Shown here: piece by piece, positions 56,483 to 64,000 of the stretch
Layout of the letters: the number at the start of each line of letters is the position of its first letter
Numbering within the stretch: position 1 is the first letter of the stretch
Assembly (NCBI GenBank): GCA_021014325.1
Contig: CM037459.1
Span: 19,820,501-19,884,500, forward strand
Reading direction: 5' to 3'
Length of the DNA: 64,000 bases
Source: Plazaster borealis
Lineage: Eukaryota; Echinodermata; Asteroidea; Forcipulatida; Labidiasteridae
Notes under the pieces: model-generated
Database searches by the model: none
Seen by the model: only the letters and a program-made list of their open reading frames with translations
Told to the model about the DNA's origin: nothing
Program-made: the position numbers and the translations under genes

Positions 56483-57252
56483 AGGTGGGGGTAGTCCAGG
56501 AAAAACCCTAAAATTATTTGATAAAGACATAAATAATTAATGAACAAGTTTTCAGTAGTAACAAATCTCTCCCTTTCAGGAAAATAAAATAAAACACAGG
56601 ACATTGAGGTTTTTTAAGTTCAGTGTAATCCATACAAAAACACTTTGCATGATTTATTCCTCTTGCAAAAACTGGATTAAAAATAAAATCTCCAGAACCC
56701 TTCAACAATTTCAGAATGAGTCAACTAAACAAAATATTGTATTCCATTCTTAAATGTCTAATACAATGTTTTTTTTTTACAGTTCCTATGCTTCTGTTAA
56801 CCACAACACCACAAGGGTCATTTTGAGGCTTTCTCGATACCACACATCCCACAAGGAATAGTAACCCAACATCCAAACCCTAGACTCTTAATATAAAGCT
56901 GTTTGGTTGAGCTGTACCACAAACAAATTAAGCATGCAGGGGTTTTTTTTTCAAAAGGAGTGAATTGAGTTTATTATCTTTACTAAAAAAAATCTGTTTT
57001 AATGCCAATGATTATACATGAAACAAATTGGTGTGAAAGTTATGATTATTTTCAAGGAAACTGGAAAAGTACCCAAAATATACCTAGATATAATCATACT
57101 GCTACACCTCGCCAGATCCCAACGTTGTCATGTCCCCAATGTGCAATGGTATTAATCAACACTACTTTTCATAAGACCAGAATGGGCCCTCACTATTTTG
57201 CACTCTACCCTCGGTTTGGTCACAGTACATCGACTTGAATGGGATTGAAAAG
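56483..57252. other. intergenic stretch
   Basis: No gene or shared repeat recognised; T and A runs at 56768 and 56940. Confidence 0.4.
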
Positions 57253-57413
57253 CAGGCCTGGCATTACATGGAGGCCATGGCCTCTGTTGCCCCTGGTCTT
57301 GGCCTTGGTGCCCCTTCCAAAGTTTCCCACAGACTATACAATTTTCCCAATGGAAGGGCCCTTTGCAAAATGAAAATGGCCTTGCCCTCTCAAAGTTTAA
57401 ATTCCAGGCCTGG
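57253..57413 (+). repeat. repeat family F, copy 8
   Basis: Starts caggcctggcattacatgga and ends aaattccaggcctgg; best inverted ends of the family. Interior atggcctctgttgcccctgg and ccttggtgccccttccaaag. Confidence 0.87.
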
Positions 57414-57768
57414 AAAAGGTGGTTGAATCGTGATGAAGGTTTGATGTGAATACAGATAAAGTGCCGAGTTCCCTTCTAGATTGCACACAACTAGGATTGA
57501 CCCAATGCATCCGACGTCATCACCCACACACCATGTTTGCACCACTTTGGGAGTCAGATTCTCTATGGTGCTATATTTTGCCGTGCGCATTTTATGCAAC
57601 TCATGACAATTTAGACACGCACCTTATCTTTACATGCAATCTAACTTTCAAAATGGAGAACCATGGACAGACAGTAGCCATGTTATGTCTTCAGTGCAAG
57701 GGGTCTGTACATACAGGCTAAAGCCCTACATGGGCTAGGGGTCTATAAATGGGCTACCGGCATGACAT
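57414..57768. other. intergenic stretch
   Basis: Nothing recognised. Confidence 0.4.
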
Positions 57769-57964
57769 GGGCCCAATTTAATAGAGCTGCGTAAGCACAA
57801 AAAGTAGCCAAGCACAAAAAAAATTTGCCTACCAGAATAAGGTTACCAGCCAAACTACCATGCCACATGTACCATTTGTGACTGGTGGTATCCTGCACAT
57901 TTTTGCTTAGCAGAAATCATTTGAGTATTATTTTCTGCTTAAGCAGCTCTATGAAATTGGGCCC
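57769..57964. repeat. MITE family A, copy 10
   Basis: Starts gggcccaatttaatagagct and ends agctctatgaaattgggccc. Interior in reverse orientation: ataaggttaccagccaaact, atgccacatgtaccatttgt. Confidence 0.87.
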
Positions 57965-58684
57965 CCTGTCCATGCTATTTTTTACTGATTTTCTCATAAG
58001 ATTCTAGGTTATAAAGAGAGCATTCTATTGTACAAGTTGCCCCATTCAACAACAATTAACGCCTGGATCACTGAACATTATCGATAATCTTGTAACAAAA
58101 CCGTAACGATTTTATTAACTATCATTCCATAATTTTTCTAATTGGTTGACATTATCACAACAACTGTGTCCGTCTTTAGTCAATGTCCAAGTCGGGGACT
58201 TTACTGCAAAGAAAATATCAAAGAAAAAACCCCAACTTGAAAAGCATTTCAAGTTTTCTTTAAAACTGTTCACAAAGAATAAGGCGAATGTTCACGTGTA
58301 AATCATGTAAATTGTTTAAAAAACAAATTCTGGACTGAAGTTTCCTTTATACATAGTTGCTTCGTAAAAAGTTGGGAAGGTAGTGCATTCTGCTCCACCG
58401 GCCAGGCTCCTAGTGGGTGGTACCCATGCCTACATCCTTACAGACTGTGAAGGGGGTAACCCTGTTTCAGCCCCAGGAGTAGGTGGCAACATGCCCCTGG
58501 TGACAGTTGATCTGGGTCGACAGCCCAAATCAGTTGAGTGTAGCCCTCACCTTGAAGTGGCCGTCCTGCCTTGTGATGTTATGCAATTTCTCATTAAAAA
58601 AACCCAACAACAACATGAAATCCAGTATAAGAACTTCACAATTTGAAAGAATATTCACTTTAACCTCTCCAACCTAGTACTTAC
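57965..58684. other. intergenic stretch with an unassigned GC-richer segment
   Basis: 58380-58610 is GC-richer and ends in attaaaaaaacccaacaaca, like the A-rich end of a retroposed element, but no internal promoter boxes or second copy were seen. Its 87-codon frame shows no known motif. Confidence 0.4.
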
Positions 58685-58781
58685 TTAACCAGTTCGCTTC
58701 GGGTTTAAAAATAATTTACCGCCGCTGTGTGTTGCATAAGAGTTCTGCTCGTTATTGTGTCCTTCGAAGTGAACTGGTTAA
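58685..58781. repeat. short inverted repeat, about 16-bp arms
   Basis: ttaaccagttcgcttcg at the left is mirrored by cgaagtgaactggttaa at the right with one mismatch. 97 bp in all; probably a small MITE. Confidence 0.7.
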
Positions 58782-59337
58782 CATAAATTGCAGATATTCC
58801 AATATTTAATGATATATATATTTTTTTTCAGCAGAGGAACAAAGCTGAAGTCCACTTCAAAACAAAGATTTCTTTTTTATAAGAATATTGTTTTAACATT
58901 TAAAATACTGGGTGCATTTGATTAGCTTTCTCAATCTTACCCGGTTGAAAGTTACACGAGTGAGCCTGAAGGGCTAAACAAACAACCCGACCACATAGGC
59001 CTTTTCGTGCGAGTCGTGTAGGGCAGCTGAAATTCCAAAGGTTAACTGTTCACGGTAATTAAATTTTCTCTACACAATGTTAACGATATCTTGTTTACCA
59101 GGAAATTTTTTCTTTCATAATTAGGGGCCAATTATTTTGAATGACTACCTGCTCTACTTCCGAGTGCAATTTTCAAGCATCGTTTAAGAATTATTTTGCG
59201 ATAAACATTTTAACATTGGCTGCACATCACCGTCTTTTGTGATGTCACTAATCCTAGGTCTGCCTCCACTGCCCTGCTTCTCAAGTAGGGTAGTTGGGGG
59301 CCAAGTAGGGAAGTTGGGGGCCGACTCGGGACTACAA

Positions 59338-59349
59338 CAACATGGCGGC
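59338..59349 (+). promoter_or_regulatory. YY1-type motif CAACATGGCGGC
   Basis: caacatggcggc matches the AANATGGCGGC core known for YY1 sites, which in animals often lie just downstream of transcription starts. It sits in a GC-richer patch (59250-59420) between the two genes. No gene was found starting here, so its use is uncertain. Confidence 0.4.
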
Positions 59350-59857
59350 ATGAGCTGCTCAAACACAACAGAGAGACCCTGGTCCGACTCAGGAAATCTA
59401 ATCCAATGTACCCTAATGCTCCAATGTGTCCGTAAAGCTGTTATACCACCGCCCAACTAAAATAACCAGCGACATAGAACAAAAATCAACCTGGTCCTGA
59501 TAAAACTAAAGTTGTGAACAATTTATGCAAATAAAAGTGCATTAAGAGTGTCTTGATTGACTTTAAAATAATGATGAATGCGGAGTAACAAGAAAATACA
59601 CTAAAATTTACCGATTGGGTTTTTCATTTGGTTTTAGCAGTGTAAAACAACAAGATGAGTTGAAAGTTGTAAAAAACAAAAAATGTGATTGTAGTTTGGC
59701 TACAGGATAATGTTGTGAAAAGAATTTGAATCATGCACACTTGATTCCTCGCCAGTTCCCTAAAAAAAAAGTTGTTAAAATGTTTAAAATGATGTAACAC
59801 CAATTCTAATAATAATAATTATGTACGTATTTCATTTATGACTTTTTAAGACACTAG

Positions 59858-60136
59858 TACAGGATTGGTAAGTGTAGTGAACACCCCCCACCAAAAAAAG
59901 TTGTTCATTAGTTTTAATCTGAAAGCTAACGCCAGTTCCAATCCTCCAGTGAGATGTTACTTTTCTCTTCGCTATTGTACGACAGGTGAAGCGTGTTCTA
60001 ACAAGCGCACCTACTTGTGTAACGCATTGAACCATTTTAGATATGATCTATCTGAATTGCTGCTAAGCTGAGGAAATAGCATTCAAAAGATCCTTCAAAT
60101 CACTGCTGCTTATTTCGATTGTTGCAATCGAAATAA
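59858..60136. repeat. family M-like fragment and small palindrome
   Basis: tacaggattggtaagtgtag near 59858 and gttttaatctgaaagctaac near 59911 resemble the left part of MITE M at 37206. At 60109-60136 ttatttcgattg and caatcgaaataa form a perfect 12-bp-arm hairpin; a related sequence (aattcaattgccacaatcga) is at 31517. Confidence 0.45.
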
Positions 60137-60544
60137 AGCCAATATGAATGTGCACAGAATCTCGACAATAAGGTAGAACTTATCTTTGTAGTCCTTCAAA
60201 CATAACCACCATTTGATGGCTGATTTCACAAGTTGGTCGCATGGTGTGTTCTAATCAACACTAGAGGGTGGGAACTAATTGTCACTATTAACCCTCCTAC
60301 TCTGAGTCCAATTGTGGAGCCCACTGTTTCACCATTCAAAACCATTCACACGCTTCACTGAGCATGCGTGGTTGTGTACACTTTGTTCCAGTGGTAAAGC
60401 TATGGAGTGTGTTCAACATTGATGGTCAAGAGTTCGGAAAGGATTTTGAATGGTTTCGAAAGGTCAATCAATTAATATTACATTATTACCAAACCTTCCA
60501 GGCTAGCATTGGGTGCATGGGTTTCTACTGTCTGTACAGCCCTG

Positions 60545-60606
60545 GGGCCCAATTTCATAGAGCTGCTTAAGCAGAAAATATTGCTTAACTGTGTGACATG
60601 GCCCTG
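60545..60606. repeat. MITE family A, copy 11 (deletion remnant)
   Basis: gggcccaatttcatagagct, gcttaagcagaaaatattgc then directly gtgtgacatggccctgg. Most of the interior and the right arm are missing. Confidence 0.75.
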
Positions 60607-60661
60607 GATGTTCCAACAAAAGGGTTCCTCATTTTTCCATTTTGAAAATGGGAGGGAATGT

Positions 60662-60667
60662 TTTATT
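60662..60667 (-). terminator. candidate poly(A) signal of the RPRD2-like gene
   Basis: AATAAA on the - strand, about 210 bases beyond the stop codon. A normal distance for a short 3' UTR, but the hexamer is common in AT-rich DNA. Confidence 0.35.
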
Positions 60668-60876
60668 AATTTGGTGAACTATGAGAATGAGTAACAGTTT
60701 TCTCCCTGCCATGGGCTCCCATGTTTACTTCAGCATAAACCCAAAATAATAAACATCTACAATTAAGGAACCCCAGATGTTTCTAATAAGTGACTTTGAG
60801 CAGTTTCCTTTTTGAGCAAAGTATAAAACCTGATACAAAACAACCAAACAAACCCCACAACACTTGATTGAGTCAC

Positions 60877-63800
60877 TCAGTATCTGTAGTAAGGTGGTGG
60901 TCTTCCTCTCGTTGGCGGTCCAGGCCGTTTCTGTGATCCTCTCCAGAATTGGGACTCATCCCTACTTGGAGGGCTGTAAGCACCTGAATGCCTATCTCTG
61001 TCCGGCCTGCCTCCTAGCGTCGCGATAGGAGCGCCTCTGGGTGGTTGAGTTCCTCCTAATTCACTAAGTTCCTTCTCTATCAGCTGCTGGGTGCTCCTGT
61101 AGTCGGTGTCAAGGTGAGGACCTCCAGCAGGCTTCACCTCATAGTCCCGATCAAAGCTGCGTCCGTACCCACGCCCTCGATGTCCGAATCCTCTGTCCCG
61201 ATCAGTTTGATATGTTTCATTGCGATTGGATTCCATCCTGGGAGGGGGTGGGTACCTCTCGTGACCGCCCCCGTATCGGGGCTCCGAACTCCGGAATGCG
61301 GGAACGTCGGTTGGACTACGATTCGACGGAAACCTATCTTGGTAAGGGGTACGATTTCGATCCAGTGTTTCTATCGGCCTGTTGTGGGCATAATCAAATT
61401 TCTCGACATGATGCGAGGGAAAGTCATTGTAACGGCGGGATGTACCTGGTGATCGCGGCAAGTGCTGAGTGAATGGTCTTTCCCACATGTCTTTGGCGGT
61501 CGGCGCTTGCCCGAGAACAGGGATGCTACGCTCTCTTTTTTCAGAACTTGCCCCGAGCACGGAAATGGGTGAAGTGGGTTGCGTGACGCGCTTGTGGTCC
61601 ATGACTTCATAAGAGAGCGATTGCTCATGCTGTTCAGTCTCATTGGATGAGGTCAAGTCTTCAGTTCCGAGCATAACAGCCTCCACGGGAGACACTGGTA
61701 TAGAAGTTTGCCGTGTGGTTAACGCAAACACAGGGTTTTCCGGCATTGGTTCTAGTGGCGATACAGATGGACAGTTGTCCACCTCTGGCGAGGGTAAATC
61801 ACTTGGTGCAGGCATCCTCTGTCCAGGAGCTCCCGCACGCTTAGCATTTGGGGGTGGTGGACCTGGGGGAGGCGGTGGAATGCGTACAGGCATTCTAGGT
61901 GTTGTATTTCTTATGGTAGGAGACAGAGCAGGCACGGGGGACGGGATGCTATTGAAAATCGGCGGACCAGCAGAGGTTGCTGGTGGGCTGTTGACAGAAG
62001 AAATGGATGGCCTGATTGAGAATGGATGAGGATGGCCAACCGGCAGTTGGGGATGGGGACCAGGTGGGGGCAGAGGTTGGCCACTTTGACAGGGGGGTAG
62101 GCCCCTCGGGGGTGGAGATGGACCACTTTCGAGAATGTGTGAACCTTTTGGGAGAGGGGGAGGACCACGCGGAGGGGGACCACTTGGTGGGGGTGGCGGT
62201 GGAGGGGGCCCACTTGGAGGGGGAGGCAGGTCAACTGGAGGAGTGGGTGGAGCACTTGGGGGCGAAGGTCCTCCCGGGAGTGATGACCTTCTGGGGGGTT
62301 CTTCTGCTAGTGGAGGAGGTGGAACATCTAAATATTGTTCCTCAGGTGGAGGAGGAGGTATGCCACCATCAAGACCTTCGATTTTCTCTGGTGGCAAGGG
62401 CGGCGGTGGAGGTGGCTCCAAGATAATGGATGCAAGACTTGTAGCTGGGGGTTGTTGGACTTCCACTTGATTCGAGGAGATACTCGTTGAAATAGGTGCC
62501 GCAGGGAATGCTGGTTTGGTGTACGTCTTATGATGCATGAGCCGTGCCATGAGGGAATGGACATTGGCTGAATCATCACTTGCAGTAGGAGATTTTGCAG
62601 GAGCGGTCTCATCTGGTTCAATGGGTGCAGCAGCTGGGTTGGAGGAGGAGGGCGTGTTTATCAGCTGGCACAGGGGTATTTTCTTCGATTTCTGATAAGC
62701 CGTTGCCGCCGAGGGTGCCGTTTTCCTGACGGGGGGAGGGGGTGCACCTTTTTGGCTTGATTCCACTTGAAAACTGCTTAAGAGAGAACCAACAGCGAAC
62801 GGTACACTGGGGTTGTTGTGGTTCTGCTTGACGTCTGAATGCTGTTTATCTACGTTCTGTGTTTGGGGAACATCCGGTTTCTTAGGCACAGATTGTAGGG
62901 CTTCACCTTTCTTAGTAGTGTTCTGTACAGTTTGGGTTAACATACTCAGACTACTGAGGAATGAGGTGGAAGGCGCTGCACTGCCAGACGTCTGCCTAGA
63001 GCTCGTGATGATTTTCGTTAGGAACTCGATCGGGTTGCTTGTTGCTTCCTTTAACATGGGGCTCTCCTCTTGGGTTGGAGGCGTGCTGCACTCATCTCTG
63101 AGAGGGGTTCCCCCCGGTTTATTGCTGTTGCTAGGTTTGAGGCTCGATTTACTCTTAACCAGAGGTGGCTCTGTGTTAACCTTGCTCGTAGGAGCATTCG
63201 GCATTTGATTCTGGCCGAGGTTTCCCGAGGTGGAGTGGTCGCTGGATATTGTAGGGGACTGGAACCCTCCTGCCAGGGGGATGTTACACGACGACTGCGG
63301 CTTCTTCTTCTGCTCAAGAGGCATCTCCAAGAGGTAGTCTACCATTTCCGGATCGTACAAGTCATCTTCATCCAGCGGTGTGGGTGGCTGCTGGACCACA
63401 GGCACGGGCGCAATTGCCTTGGTGTTAGTCGGCGTGTAATAATGCATCTGAGCTGGTTGGTTCGATTGCGGCGGCCTTTCATCTTGCAAAGTGTACACAT
63501 CCTCAAAGGGGTTGTACTCTTCCGCCCCGGATGAGGTCTGCGTATTTTGAGGAGGTACTGGTGCCGGAACAGCCGGGGGAACGGTTATGATCGGGCTCAC
63601 CTGCTGTTGAAAGGCGTCCGAATTCGGCGTATAAGACGGGATGGTCACAGGGGGTAGCTCAGACGAGCTCTTGGACTTGGACTTTGGCGAATCAAAGAGT
63701 TGTACCGAGGAGGGAAGCTTTGGAGCATCGTGCATGACCTGGAGGAGGCGATCCTTGATGCTGCCGTAATCGTCCTGTCCTTCATCTGCAGAGTTCTTGC

Positions 63801-63929
63801 TCGAGTTCTGAGGGGGAGTTGGTATCGGGTCGTAGTCTGGCGAGGGGGAGTAGTCCACGGGAGGGGACTGATTGGAGAAAGGGGAGTAACTCGCTGTCGG
63901 CTGACTGAATGTGTTACGAGATCCCGCAC
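60877..63929 (-). CDS. RPRD2: RPRD2-like protein, large 3'-terminal coding exon
   Basis: One open frame of 1016 codons to a TGA at 60877-60879, entered through an acceptor cattaacag|GT (phase 1; exon starts 63929). Predicted to be mostly disordered. In order, counting from the ATG of the open frame at 63969: acidic patch DEDDLYDPEMVDYLLEM (200-216), GTPLRDECSTPPTQEE (287-302) beside NPIEFLTKII (312-321), proline-rich tract with P runs (about 518-711), Arg/Gly-rich stretch (about 895-945), GAPIATLG (979-986) and the C-terminal end RGRPPPYYRY. The blocks GTP-RDE-TPTQ-E, GAPI-TLG and an Arg/Pro/Tyr-rich end occur in the same order in vertebrate RPRD2 as I remember it. RPRD2 family members bind the RNA polymerase II C-terminal domain through an N-terminal CID, which must be encoded to the right of the window. 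Assignment rests on short motifs, so another nuclear proline-rich protein is possible. Frames on the opposite strand are shadows. Confidence 0.72.
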
Positions 63930-64000
63930 CTGTTAATGAGACGGAAAATAAACCAACGTTTAGTTCCAAACTCTTGATCGAAGCACCACAGATTTGTTTT

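Larger units (their letters stand above)
58782..60544. other. intergenic stretch before the RPRD2-like 3' end
   Basis: Apart from the items listed separately (YY1-like site, family M fragment, small palindrome) nothing was recognised. A 22-bp doublet gtagggtagttgggggccaa / gtagggaagttgggggccga lies at 59285-59325. Confidence 0.4.

Noticed and set aside
58383..58646. 87-codon frame in a GC-richer patch
   Set aside because: No known motif, ends in an A-rich tail; more likely an unidentified retroposed sequence.
61114..63936. Several + strand frames of 60-154 codons
   Set aside because: Shadows of the RPRD2-like exon on the opposite strand, with compositions mirroring its proline codons.

Overview
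The window looks like a stretch of an animal (metazoan) nuclear genome, most likely a marine deuterostome and probably an echinoderm, possibly a sea star. The sea-star guess rests on remembered resemblance of the interspersed repeats and was not checked. Supporting observations are split genes with GT/AG introns, tRNA-derived SINEs, CR1/L2-type retrotransposon tails, many short inverted-repeat (MITE) families and only two recognisable protein-coding exons in 64 kb.

Coding content sits at the right-hand end and both genes read leftwards (- strand). 52548..53348 is a 267-codon first coding exon of a chondroitin sulfate synthase (CHSY1-like), a Golgi type II membrane glycosyltransferase, ending at a good splice donor. 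60877..63929 is the large 3'-terminal coding exon of what I read as an RPRD2-like protein (proline-rich tail of a CID-domain RNA polymerase II partner). The rest of each gene is outside the window or not recognisable in it: RPRD2 exons lie to the right, and the other CHSY1 exons should lie to the left. No exon for the remaining CHSY1 protein was seen in 1..52547, so those 52.5 kb are most simply read as CHSY1 intron 1.

That presumed intron is a dense mosaic of non-autonomous mobile elements. I named families by letter. A: about 200-bp hairpin MITE with gggcccaatttcat ends, 13 copies. B, C, D, J, M: MITEs whose ends begin TTAAAGG and which appear to use TTAA targets. E: tRNA-Leu-derived SINE. 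F: about 150-bp element with aggcctggaatt ends. G: about 300-420 bp element with cagggctcaaattt ends. H: element with agggttctcccc ends and nested tatcggccgata palindromes. K and L: other tRNA-like elements. N: element ending in cagggtttgccctt. Two decayed CR1/L2-like reverse transcriptase tails are also present.

Landmarks in the intron are a 28-bp minisatellite of about 60 copies (8693..12198) split by a 1.8-kb inverted-repeat element that itself carries a smaller MITE; an 81-bp minisatellite (33320..34400); a perfect 35-bp-arm palindrome (18944..19016); and an inverted repeat carrying telomere-like TTAGGG units (785..921). The intergenic part, 53.4-60.9 kb, holds the CHSY1 leader/promoter region, a few MITEs, and a YY1-like CAACATGGCGGC site at 59338.

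Repeat boundaries were read by eye and may be off by several bases; no database comparison was possible.
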